A stretch of 7,621 nucleotides of DNA from Sneathiella sp. (GCA_016765515.1 JAESPT010000216.1:1-7621); one strand, 5' to 3'. Positions 1 through 5,802 are shown, counted from the stretch's first letter. Numbers and translations: made by a program. Notes: generated by a model not told the origin, from the sequence alone.

Positions 1-2
1 AT

Positions 3-146
3 TTTACGGTCATCTCTGACCAGCCGATTCGCTATAAGGGCGACGGCTCGGCGCCTGGGCCGTTTGACTACTTCCTGGCTTCATCGGCCACAATGTCGCT
101 GATCGCAGCAAAATTGAGGCTCGCAGAGCTTTTGCCCATCGATTAG
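3..146 (+). pseudogene. OsmC-family protein fragment, truncated at both ends
   Basis: The frame starting at base 3 reads, in pieces, FTVISDQPIRYKGDG followed by SAPGPFDYFLASSA. I recognise this from memory as the conserved N-terminal region of the OsmC domain/YcaO domain protein family, whose OsmC domain is linked to peroxide reduction. Family members normally continue with a Leu-Cys dipeptide carrying the reactive Cys. Here the match stops at the Ala codon at 87-89 and the frame runs through unrelated residues to a TAG at 144-146. The 5' end is cut by the window edge. The matching part is visibly more GC-rich than the phage DNA after it. It is not a phage gene and cannot make a working protein here. 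Bases 71-89 also encode the start of the transposase match in another frame, so this is one side of a junction. Confidence 0.7.
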
Positions 147-1066
147 GTGAGGAGGATAAGAAGGCTTTCTGTGTTGATCTTGACCAACGCGATCTACAGA
201 AACTTGTCGATATCTGGTGCGACAAAAAATACGCGCATAATTCACACGCAGGCTTAAAGGGGAAAACACCTTTTGAAATGGCATCCAGTTATGCGGGCTC
301 TATTCGCCGTATTGAAAACAAGCACGCATTGCATTTACTCCTATATGAAGTTCCCGGAAAAAATGGCATTCGAACAGTAACAAAAAAAGGGATTCGAATT
401 GCGGGCCTTACTTACTGGGGGAATTCCTTGCGAGTTGGAAAACGCGTTTTTGTACGACATGACCCAGAAGATCTTGGCCGTATTTATTGCTTCACGGAAG
501 ACGAAAGAGAGTTTATTTGCACCGCAGAAAATTACGAATTATCCGGCATTAATCCATCTCTCGCGGCTCAAGCAGCTAAGGAAGAGCAAAAGCGACGGAT
601 TAATGAGGAAATAGAGCCGCTTAAACGTGAAATTAAACGGATCAAACCTCGTGATATGATTGACAGCATTCTTCAGAATGCCATTCAAGACAGTGATAAT
701 ATTGAGCCATTTCCAAACAAGATCATCAAACATGTAACAAGAGATCTTACTTCTCTGACAGATGCATTAAACGACCCTGGAGTCGATTTTCCTGCAAATC
801 AAATTTCTGTTGAGCGAGAGAAAAAAACAGCCCGCCAAAGACTAGAAAATCAGATTTCTACTCAGGAAATTAGGGATAGTAAAGCAGAGTTCCGCTCAAA
901 GAAAGCCCGTTTTGAAAGAGCAATTGCCCTCGAAATTCTTCTACAGGATGGTGCTGGTTTGTCTCCCCTCGATCAGAAATGGCTTGATCGGTACCACAGA
1001 GGCGCGGAGTACAAATCGCGGAAGCGCGCATTTGACTACGAGAATTCAAGTCAAACAGTTGGTTAA
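71..1066 (+). CDS. A: Mu-like transposase A, C-terminal part (5' truncated)
   Basis: This is the C-terminal ~331 residues of the Mu-family DDE transposase that cuts and joins phage ends. The match begins at LPGFIGHNVADR (71-106), a motif lying after the catalytic core in this family. It continues through the stretch with KGKTPFE (about 256-277), then a beta-barrel-like part with GIRIAGLTYWGNSL and VFVRHDPEDLGRIYCF, equivalent to the region of Mu A ending FDPQQLHSTVYCY. The tail (from about 540) is Lys/Glu-rich and helical. In Mu this tail contacts MuB and ClpX, so the same role is inferred here. The DDE catalytic residues lie upstream of base 71 and are absent; stops at 17, 35 and 65 close the frame. 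A caller restricted to ATG would start at 278, but homology clearly extends upstream. The B gene follows after 56 bp. Confidence 0.88.
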   Translation, partial: LPGFIGHNVADRSKIEARRAFAHRLGEEDKKAFCVDLDQRDLQKLVDIWCDKKYAHNSHAGLKGKTPFEMASSYAGSIRRIENKHALHLLLYEVPGKNGIRTVTKKGIRIAGLTYWGNSLRVGKRVFVRHDPEDLGRIYCFTEDEREFICTAENYELSGINPSLAAQAAKEEQKRRINEEIEPLKREIKRIKPRDMIDSILQNAIQDSDNIEPFPNKIIKHVTRDLTSLTDALNDPGVDFPANQISVEREKKTARQRLENQISTQEIRDSKAEFRSKKARFERAIALEILLQDGAGLSPLDQKWLDRYHRGAEYKSRKRAFDYENSSQTVG

Positions 1067-1122
1067 ATCGGCAGTTACAGAACCTTGCGTCAAATTCAGA
1101 TCTATAACAGGTAAACAAAAAC

Positions 1123-1866
1123 ATGACGGATGAAACCTATAGAATAGAGACCATTGCTCCTCTCTTAAACGTGGCGAATTTTCTCGAGTTGGTGGAGAGA
1201 GTGATAAACAGCCCAAACCACCTTCCCTCTATGGCCGTATTTTATGGATATTCGGGCTTTGGCAAAACCTTTTCAGCAAAATATGCGGCACGCATGCATC
1301 GAGCACTATTTTTGGAAGTAGGCTATTCCTGGACTATTTCCAAGTTCTGTAATGCGCTTTTGAGTGAACTTGGATGTGAATTAAAAGGTACGATTTCAGG
1401 AAAAATAGACCGCATCATTGATGCCCTGAAAATGGCACCGAACCGCCCTCTCATTATCGATGAATTTGATCATTTTATGACAAAAAACGGGGTGGAAATT
1501 GTCAGAGAAATTCATGATAAAACGGACACACCGATTATTCTAATTGGTGAAGAACTCCTTCCGCAGAGCTTGAAGCAATTTGAACGCTTCCACAATCGCA
1601 TTATCGCCTGGGAACCTGCCTTGCAAACAACCATGGAGGATGCAAAGGAGCTCGCTAAAATTCACTGCCCTGACATCCTCATTGACGAAAATTTATTGCA
1701 CGACGCTTTTAAGGCAAGTGGTGGGCGAGTGCGCCGAATATGCACTAACTTAGCTCTGATCCAGGAAGAGGCTGACAATGCCGGCATTGTAAAGATTGGC
1801 CAGAGTGAATGGGGCAGCAAACCTTTTTTTGTCGGTCAACCACCAGTCAGGCGCCGGTTCGCTTAG
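1123..1866 (+). CDS. B: MuB-like AAA+ ATPase (transposition target-selection protein)
   Basis: This 247-aa protein is an AAA+ ATPase of the MuB/TniB/ExeA-like kind. Walker A is GYSGFGKT (residues 42-49), Walker B is PLIIDEFD (109-116), a sensor 1-like strand IILIGEE lies at 138-144, and a sensor 2-like GGRVRRI follows at 200-206. In Mu, the B protein binds target DNA as an ATP filament, stimulates transposase A and delivers targets. Location right after A supports that role here. It lacks the extra N-terminal DNA-binding domain of Mu B (which is 312 aa), as do many shorter relatives; I see no added HTH. The C-terminus (EWGSKPFFVGQPPVRRRFA) is basic. The ribosome site before ATG 1123 is weak (AGG at 1111-1113). 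Confidence 0.88.
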   Translation: MTDETYRIETIAPLLNVANFLELVERVINSPNHLPSMAVFYGYSGFGKTFSAKYAARMHRALFLEVGYSWTISKFCNALLSELGCELKGTISGKIDRIIDALKMAPNRPLIIDEFDHFMTKNGVEIVREIHDKTDTPIILIGEELLPQSLKQFERFHNRIIAWEPALQTTMEDAKELAKIHCPDILIDENLLHDAFKASGGRVRRICTNLALIQEEADNAGIVKIGQSEWGSKPFFVGQPPVRRRFA

Positions 1867-1962
1867 CGTTAAGAAATTCAAATTTTTATTTCCCGTATCA
1901 CATTTCAAAATGCCCGCAGCCACGCTTGGCAGCAATAACCGGCAAAGGAAAAAGAACTGCTC

Positions 1963-2220
1963 ATGCTTTCAAACAATATGCAAAATTGTGCCTCTCATTT
2001 TGATGTCATTCGCTCCAACCTCAAAGAAGGACAAAGCTTGATGATGACATCGATAGCACTGAAACAGCTCATTACCATATTTGAGCAAGCGGCAACTGAT
2101 GCAAAATCTTTGGAAAATGTCTCCATACCAACCAGACATCAAACGACTGAAGGCGCGACACTGTCTGAGAATATTGTCCAACTTATACCAGGGGGAAATA
2201 ATAATGACTTGGCTCGTTAA
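1963..2220 (+). CDS. hypothetical early protein, 85 aa
   Basis: I do not recognise this protein. It is soluble-looking and probably helical in its middle (TSIALKQLITIFEQAATDAK), with no membrane segment and no cysteine pattern. Two starts are possible. ATG 1963 has AAGGA about 13 bases upstream, a long spacing. ATG 2041/2044 has AAGGA at 2027-2031, a better spacing, and would give 58-59 aa. The longer form is given because it is open and also preceded by a purine-rich stretch. Its last 17 bases overlap the next gene, consistent with a coupled early operon. The 96 bp between it and B show no clear promoter. Its position between B and mor is where Mu-like phages carry small host-takeover or accessory genes, but no function can be assigned. 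Confidence 0.6.
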   Translation: MLSNNMQNCASHFDVIRSNLKEGQSLMMTSIALKQLITIFEQAATDAKSLENVSIPTRHQTTEGATLSENIVQLIPGGNNNDLAR

Positions 2221-2356
2221 TCACCCCAGTTTGTTGGCCGCACTCTGCATCTTAATTGGAATATTGGGGCGTGAATTCCTTTCTTTCTTCTTTATTGGGC
2301 TCGACACAGTGTTCTTTAGTCTCGCTGTGTATTCCGAATTGCTGAGAGGATTTTGA
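2204..2356 (+). CDS. small two-helix membrane protein, 50 aa
   Basis: This 50-aa ORF starts at ATG 2204, preceded by GGGGGAA (2191-2197), a strong ribosome site; the longer open frame reaching back to 2081 has no comparable signal. The product is strongly hydrophobic: helix 1 about residues 9-22 (SLLAALCILIGIL), a short charged turn (GRE), then helix 2 about 25-44 (FLSFFFIGLDTVFFSLAVYS). This predicts a membrane hairpin in the inner membrane. It overlaps the upstream gene by 17 bp and is followed by the next ORF one base after its stop. It could be holin-like by size and topology, but early-operon placement argues for a host-directed or exclusion function instead. No family is recognised. Confidence 0.6.
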   Translation: MTWLVNHPSLLAALCILIGILGREFLSFFFIGLDTVFFSLAVYSELLRGF

Positions 2357-2357
2357 C

Positions 2358-2486
2358 ATGATCAAAATACTATTTTTCCCTGTACAAGGACCTATCACAA
2401 CAATACGGCCCTTCATTGCAACTTATCTTTTGAAAATTATTGGCAAAATTGTTGTCGTTCCGCATCTCAACTCGCGAGGAAAATAA
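2358..2486 (+). CDS. hypothetical early peptide, 42 aa
   Basis: A short ORF starts at ATG 2358, one base after the stop of the membrane-hairpin gene, and ends at TAA 2484-2486, two bases before the next ATG. GAGAGGA (2344-2350) sits seven bases upstream of its ATG, a near-ideal ribosome site, which is the main reason to believe it. The 42-aa product is basic with a hydrophobic middle (FIATYLLKIIGKIVVVPHL), possibly membrane-associated. No family is recognised. Exact packing between two ORFs with good signals supports translation, but peptides this short can arise by chance. Confidence 0.5.
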   Translation: MIKILFFPVQGPITTIRPFIATYLLKIIGKIVVVPHLNSRGK

Positions 2487-2488
2487 TC

Positions 2489-2821
2489 ATGCAGCGAGAT
2501 CAATTGAGGGCATTTTGCATGACACTGGCCATGTCGGCGACCAATTATGGAAATCATCGCAGCTGGGAAAATCGTTCACAACTAGTAAAAGCAATTGAAT
2601 CCATTCTCGTGACGCTCCCCGTTCGAGACATAAACAGTCATTTATCCAGCGAACACATCATGAGTATTGTTCGTCACGCATTGATTTGTGGTCGAGCTCA
2701 CGGACTTTCTTGGTCTGAAATGCGTTCGATCTTCAATGACGTTAATGAAAAAGCACCGCCAACGGCTCTGGAAGCCCTCAAAAAACTTAGCAATTCCATT
2801 CAAGGGAGGGTGGCCCAATGA
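2489..2821 (+). CDS. hypothetical early protein, 110 aa
   Basis: ATG 2489 has GAGGA (2476-2480) eight bases upstream, a strong ribosome site. The 110-aa product looks all-helical and soluble: helices around 3-16, 28-42 (SQLVKAIESILVTLP), 54-72 (SEHIMSIVRHALICGRAHG), 75-88 and 91-104. There are no membrane segments or zinc-type Cys pairs. I do not recognise the family. The stop overlaps the next start as ATGA (2818-2821), so it is translationally coupled to the 31-aa ORF. In Mu-like phages this place in the operon holds poorly conserved accessory genes; no function is proposed. Confidence 0.65.
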   Translation: MQRDQLRAFCMTLAMSATNYGNHRSWENRSQLVKAIESILVTLPVRDINSHLSSEHIMSIVRHALICGRAHGLSWSEMRSIFNDVNEKAPPTALEALKKLSNSIQGRVAQ

Positions 2822-2913
2822 ATAGATTTGTCATGTTAGTGAGATTTCATTTTCCCCACAATCAGCGCAATCGACTGGTAAATTCGCTTATACCAGCAAA
2901 TGTCGAGGTTTGA
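2818..2913 (+). CDS. 31-aa ORF between the 110-aa gene and mor
   Basis: This ORF starts at ATG 2818 inside the ATGA overlap with the upstream gene and stops at TGA 2911-2913, two bases before the mor ATG. GGGAGGG (about 2804-2810) is a strong ribosome site at good spacing. The peptide is basic, begins MNRFVMLVRFHF and has no recognisable domain. Its last codons contain the GAGG that serves mor, so ribosomes finishing it end on the mor start. It may be a real small protein or a leader that couples mor translation to the operon. Confidence 0.45.
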   Translation: MNRFVMLVRFHFPHNQRNRLVNSLIPANVEV

Positions 2914-2915
2914 TT

Positions 2916-3299
2916 ATGCTACCCGAAAGCCTACAGGAAATCGCTGAAATCATCGGCATTGGACCCGCAATTAAACTTTCGATAGATTTCGGTGGGACAG
3001 AAGAATATATCCCCAAGAAAATGTCGAAAAACCATAAGATTTCTATCAGTATTGGATTTGAAGCCGCCACTGAACTCGCTCACTGGGCGGGAGGCGGACG
3101 ATTGGATATTCCCAGAGCAGTAGCCGTTCATAAGGGGAAACGAAATAAAGAAATTTACGCCGACCTCAAGACTGGACACTCAAAAAAATATCTTGCTAGA
3201 AAACACAATCTTACAACGCGTAGAATACGACAGATAGCCAACGACACGTTCAATAAAAACGTCAACCAAATAGGCTTGTTTGATTCAGATAGTGAATAA
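2916..3299 (+). CDS. mor: Mor-family transcription activator
   Basis: This 127-aa protein belongs to the Mor/C activator family, which turns on middle or late transcription in Mu. The N-terminal dimerisation part has SLQEIAEIIGIGPAIKLSIDFGG (residues 5-27 region) and YIPKK, then WAGGGRLDIPRA (57-68), matching the family's Gly-Gly turn and I/VP strand. The C-terminus holds a helix-turn-helix (about 76-110: RNKEIYADLKTGHSKKYLA then TTRRIRQIAND). ATG 2916 is chosen over TTG 2910 because GAGG (2905-2908) is seven bases from ATG but only one from TTG. As in Mu it is the last early gene. No separate C gene follows, so it probably acts directly on the late units. Confidence 0.88.
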   Translation: MLPESLQEIAEIIGIGPAIKLSIDFGGTEEYIPKKMSKNHKISISIGFEAATELAHWAGGGRLDIPRAVAVHKGKRNKEIYADLKTGHSKKYLARKHNLTTRRIRQIANDTFNKNVNQIGLFDSDSE

Positions 3300-3453
3300 A
3301 TTATCAAGGTGCTACTGACACCAGACCCTTTTCGAATATCGCCCCTCTAAGCCAGACAAATAACCTACTCAGTCCGGAAACACTTCCGGGCATTTCTATG
3401 TTCCCTGAACCTTTAGGTTAACGACTGTTTTTAATACAGCCTGGGGGCTTTTC
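3300..3453 (+). promoter_or_regulatory. intergenic control region before the lysis operon
   Basis: This 154-bp gap between mor and the endolysin gene carries no ORF worth calling. It holds a perfect 6-bp dyad at 3374-3389 nested in a 7-bp inverted repeat TAACCTA/TAGGTTA (3361-3367 and 3414-3420). By analogy with Mu, where Mor or C activates transcription right after the early operon, this is where the lysis-operon promoter should lie. No convincing -35/-10 pair is visible, which fits activator-dependent promoters. The assignment is inferred from position. Confidence 0.5.
3372..3391. repeat. dyad CCGGAA-ACAC-TTCCGG, copy 1
   Basis: Perfect 6-bp arms (3374-3379 and 3384-3389) surround a 4-base loop. 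In RNA the stem extends by a G-U and a G-C pair to 3372/3391. It is followed by CATTTC. A nearly identical element lies at 6018-6035 before the tail operon, with the same arms, loop length and following ATTT. It is either an activator site or a weak terminator; there is no T-run, which favours a protein site. It lies about 62 bp upstream of the endolysin start. Confidence 0.55.
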
Positions 3454-4008
3454 ATGGACGTTCAAAACTGGGCTATCAACTATGTTCTTAAAAATGAAAA
3501 AGGCTTAATTGATCATCCTTCTGATCCTGGTGGCATCACAAATTATGGGATTAGTATACGACACGCAATCAGTGTCGGTGATCTGGACAATGATAATCTG
3601 ATAGATTTCGATTTCGATCTGGATGGCGAAGTCACAGCGAATGATATTCGCTCCATGCCCAAATATGTGGCAGAAAAATACTATCACTATTTATTTAATA
3701 AATGGCGGATCGACGAAATTCACGACCCAAATCTTGCCGTCAAGGTTTTTGACCTGTGCTTTCCCTTTGGATTTTATGGTGGATCGCTCGTGACCCAAAG
3801 AGCGTTAAGAGCGTGTGGTCTCTCAATTGTCGAGGATGGTATCCTAGGGACCAAGTCTATCAGTGCCATCAACTCAATATACAATTCAGCTGCGTTACTT
3901 GCCGCTCTTTGTTCAGAAGCCGCAGGACGGTTTCGATTTCTTCGTAATCCCGCAATGGAAAAAGGCTGGCTAAAGCGTGCCTATGAATTTCCCCATATGG
4001 AGCATTAA
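3454..4008 (+). CDS. GH108 endolysin (N-acetylmuramidase) with EF-hand-like insert
   Basis: This 184-aa phage lysozyme of glycoside hydrolase family 108 would cut the glycan strands of peptidoglycan at the end of infection. The catalytic motif is NEKGLIDHPSDPGGITNYGI (14-33), with Glu15 the expected catalytic acid. Between the N-terminal catalytic part and YVAEKYYHYLFNKW lies an Asp-rich stretch (43-65) with two loops, DLDNDNLID and DLDGEVT, resembling calcium-binding EF-hand/dockerin loops. The C-terminal half (about 92-175) fits the peptidoglycan-binding domain usual in this family, with DGILGTKSISAI and GWLKR. There is no signal peptide, so release would need a holin or equivalent. A G-rich ribosome site (GGGGG, about 3443-3447) precedes ATG 3454. 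It leads an operon with the lipoprotein and lipase. Confidence 0.88.
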   Translation: MDVQNWAINYVLKNEKGLIDHPSDPGGITNYGISIRHAISVGDLDNDNLIDFDFDLDGEVTANDIRSMPKYVAEKYYHYLFNKWRIDEIHDPNLAVKVFDLCFPFGFYGGSLVTQRALRACGLSIVEDGILGTKSISAINSIYNSAALLAALCSEAAGRFRFLRNPAMEKGWLKRAYEFPHMEH

Positions 4009-4009
4009 C

Positions 4010-4372
4010 ATGACTAATTGCAAGACCGCACTCGCCCTATTATCAATGGCCTCCCTTTCAGCCTGCGCAGGCTCAACTCCCTGGAATGAACAAAACTATG
4101 CGGGCGTTAACAAGGCGGAAATTGAATTTGATACTCAGGGAAACCCCACGCACGCACTTATCATAGGCGGTAAGGAACAGGAGCAGATTCAGCTCAGCGT
4201 AAAAACCCCGAAAGGGTTGGAAGTTAAGTATTCAGCAACAGGAGTAAAAGCTTTTGAGGGGCAATCATTGCGCGCCGCTGTGGAAATTGCAGTTAGCAAA
4301 GAGGCAAAAGAAATTATGCCAAATATTGTTGATGCAATTATGAATGCTGTGCAGGTTGTTCTCGAAAAATGA
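4010..4372 (+). CDS. predicted outer-membrane lipoprotein, 120 aa
   Basis: ATG 4010, one base after the endolysin stop, opens a protein with a clear lipoprotein signal: Lys5, a hydrophobic core (ALALLSMA) and lipobox SLSAC with the lipidated Cys at residue 19. Ala at +2 predicts sorting to the outer membrane. A GTG start at 3977 is also open but would spoil the signal peptide. The mature part (~102 aa) is beta-rich (AEIEFDTQGNPTHALIIGG, IQLSVKTPKGLEVKYSA), then a C-terminal helix (EIMPNIVDAIMNAVQVVLE). The family is not recognised. It does not look like a typical proline-rich outer-membrane spanin (Rz1). Its stop overlaps the lipase start as ATGA. It may be a lysis factor acting at the outer membrane or a periplasmic partner or antidote of the lipase; both are inference. 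Confidence 0.75.
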   Translation: MTNCKTALALLSMASLSACAGSTPWNEQNYAGVNKAEIEFDTQGNPTHALIIGGKEQEQIQLSVKTPKGLEVKYSATGVKAFEGQSLRAAVEIAVSKEAKEIMPNIVDAIMNAVQVVLEK

Positions 4373-5175
4373 TCCCCGATACACCCATCAAAGTATGTTC
4401 TGATTTTTCAGATCACACGGCACAATATTTGGCTCGTATGTCGATGCAAGCTTATTTGTCCCCTGCCTCAGCCTCTTTCGCTTATGAAAAGATGGGTGCC
4501 TTAAAAACAATTCCCATCTCGATTAAACAACACCAGGCCTATGGAGTGATTTTCAAAGATTTCATTGTCTTCGCTTTTAGAGGGACGGAGAATAACTTTG
4601 GCGATATTTTGACTGGCATTGACTTCAAACTATCGGACATTTCCAATTACAATTTTGCAAAATGTCACACTGGGTTTCTAAAAGCTGCGCAGCAACTTGC
4701 CCCTTTTGTACATGAGGTTATCTCCGGCCACACACATTCCTTCAAGGCCGTGTATTTGACAGGGCACAGTATGGGTGGGGCACGGGCCTTACTCAGTGCT
4801 CATTTGCTTGAAAAAACGATTGATCAAAAAAAGATTGTTTATAGCTACGGTGCTCCGAGAATTGGGAATAAAGCATTAGGTCGAATCCTGCAAAAAAGTT
4901 GCCTTCATTACCGCGTCGTAAACACCGCTGATATTGTTCCCAATCTTCCCTTTCGGTATATGGGTTTCACTCACTCAGGGACACATTGTTATTTGAACCT
5001 CAAAGGAAATATTTCAATGAATCCTTCGTGGCAATATCTTGTTATGGATCAATTCCTCGACATCCTGATGGGAATTTCTAAAGGGTTTTCCCGCGGTATT
5101 CCAGCACGTGCCTATTTCCGTCATAGAATTACGGATTATATTTTCAGACTTAGAAAAGTGAATTTTGATGCCTAA
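4369..5175 (+). CDS. class 3 lipase (alpha/beta hydrolase)
   Basis: This 268-aa protein is a Lipase_3-type alpha/beta hydrolase. FAFRGTE (68-74) is the oxyanion-side strand, TGHSMGGARA (131-140) the nucleophile elbow with Ser134, and YSYGAPRIGN (158-167) a family signature. NTADIVPNLP (185-194) holds Asp188, and His252 in FRHRITDY is the likely catalytic His. The triad is complete, so activity on ester lipids is expected; substrate is unknown. There is no signal peptide, so like the endolysin it would accumulate in the cytoplasm until the membrane opens. It is translated through an ATGA overlap with the lipoprotein and its end overlaps the TraR-like gene by 8 bp, so it is part of the phage operon, not a chance insertion. 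It may degrade membrane phospholipid during lysis, or be a toxin-like effector. Confidence 0.88.
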   Translation: MIPDTPIKVCSDFSDHTAQYLARMSMQAYLSPASASFAYEKMGALKTIPISIKQHQAYGVIFKDFIVFAFRGTENNFGDILTGIDFKLSDISNYNFAKCHTGFLKAAQQLAPFVHEVISGHTHSFKAVYLTGHSMGGARALLSAHLLEKTIDQKKIVYSYGAPRIGNKALGRILQKSCLHYRVVNTADIVPNLPFRYMGFTHSGTHCYLNLKGNISMNPSWQYLVMDQFLDILMGISKGFSRGIPARAYFRHRITDYIFRLRKVNFDA

Positions 5176-5371
5176 CTTAGCGGGGAAAGCGCAGCAATTG
5201 GAGGGGCACTTCCCGAATAAGCCTATTAGACAAAAAGGAGCCTCCCAAACACAGAACAGCCGGGACATTTGCGATTGCGGTTGCCTCATCCCGGTTGCCA
5301 GAAAGGAAACCCTTCCTGGTGTTCAAAATTGTGTCGTTTGCCAAGCAGAAATAGAAAGAAGATCGTATTGA
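5168..5371 (+). CDS. TraR/DksA-like C4 zinc-finger protein, 67 aa
   Basis: The C-terminal half (33-64) follows the DksA/TraR zinc-finger pattern: CDCG, LIP, a basic residue, LPG, then CVVCQAEIE. Such small proteins enter the RNA polymerase secondary channel and change promoter use, and are common in Mu-like late regions. Oddly, the first pair is spaced Cys35-x-Cys37 rather than the usual C-x-x-C, though Cys39 is also near; the second pair is Cys55/Cys58. The N-terminal half (residues 1-32) is short and lacks the acidic Asp-rich tip typical of DksA. ATG 5168 lies inside the lipase end with only a weak ribosome site, suggesting coupling. It overlaps the DUF2730 start at its own stop. The family call is good; the biochemical role is inferred. 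Confidence 0.75.
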   Translation: MPNLAGKAQQLEGHFPNKPIRQKGASQTQNSRDICDCGCLIPVARKETLPGVQNCVVCQAEIERRSY

Positions 5372-5733
5372 GTGCCCAAAGTATTTCCACACTAGAATGG
5401 ACTGCAATTGCACAGGTCTTTGTGAATTGTGCAATTGCAATTTATGCATGGCAAGCCACGAAACATAAAGCAAGCCTTACACAAATTGACACGCTGAAAG
5501 GAAGATTGAACAAGCGCCTGGATGACCATTCGAAGCGCCTCACCAAATTGGAAATTGATCAGCATCATTTCCCTACCGATAAGGATATCGGCGAACTCGC
5601 TTATGATATTCGTGCGCTGGAAGGCAGTTTAAAAGCTGTTACGGCGGAAATGGAAGGAATGAAAGACATCTCCAAAATCCTCCGCCATCAAATTGAAACG
5701 ATGGATGATTACTTACGGAAGCTCCCAAGCTAG
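5368..5733 (+). CDS. DUF2730 family phage protein (TM plus coiled coil)
   Basis: This protein matches the Mu-like phage DUF2730 pattern: one N-terminal membrane segment (about 9-29, around TAIAQVFVNCAIAIYAW), then a long helical, probably coiled-coil region (about 38-120: QIDTLKGRLNKRL, SKRLTKLE) with the FPTDKDIGELAYDIRALEG motif. I choose TTG 5368, giving 121 aa, because it overlaps the upstream stop as TTGA, has a purine-rich ribosome site (AGAAAGAAG, about 5353-5361) and gives the family's usual layout. An ATG start at 5269 would add 33 residues read across the TraR zinc finger and is unlikely. In Mu-like genomes this gene usually sits just before small terminase. Here a terminator follows instead. 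Its function is unknown; a membrane-bound lysis role is possible. Confidence 0.78.
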   Translation: MSAQSISTLEWTAIAQVFVNCAIAIYAWQATKHKASLTQIDTLKGRLNKRLDDHSKRLTKLEIDQHHFPTDKDIGELAYDIRALEGSLKAVTAEMEGMKDISKILRHQIETMDDYLRKLPS

Positions 5734-5802
5734 TCGAAAAATTCTGCGCAATGTGATCTCACAGATCCATATTCCAACAATAAATTTGGAAGACGAAACA
5801 CT

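Noticed and set aside
71..89. The OsmC/transposase join as a phage attachment end
   Set aside because: It lies inside the transposase coding region, not at a phage terminus, so it cannot be a normal Mu-type host-phage junction.
10..284. Minus-strand ORFs over the 5' end
   Set aside because: They are antisense to the OsmC fragment and transposase, have no plausible domain and are chance shadows.
1796..2041. Plus-strand ORFs overlapping the end of the B gene
   Set aside because: They overlap the conserved C-terminus of B in other frames and have no good ribosome site or family features.
3300..3345. A possible sigma70 promoter with CTGACA at 3315
   Set aside because: The -10 candidate (TATCGC) is poor; I could not support a promoter call.
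5269..5367. Longer ATG 5269 start for the DUF2730 gene
   Set aside because: The extra residues are an out-of-frame reading of the TraR zinc finger; TTG 5368 has better signals and the normal family layout.
5177..5473. 98-aa minus-strand ORF across the TraR-like and DUF2730 genes
   Set aside because: It is antisense to two recognised genes and carries no recognisable domain.
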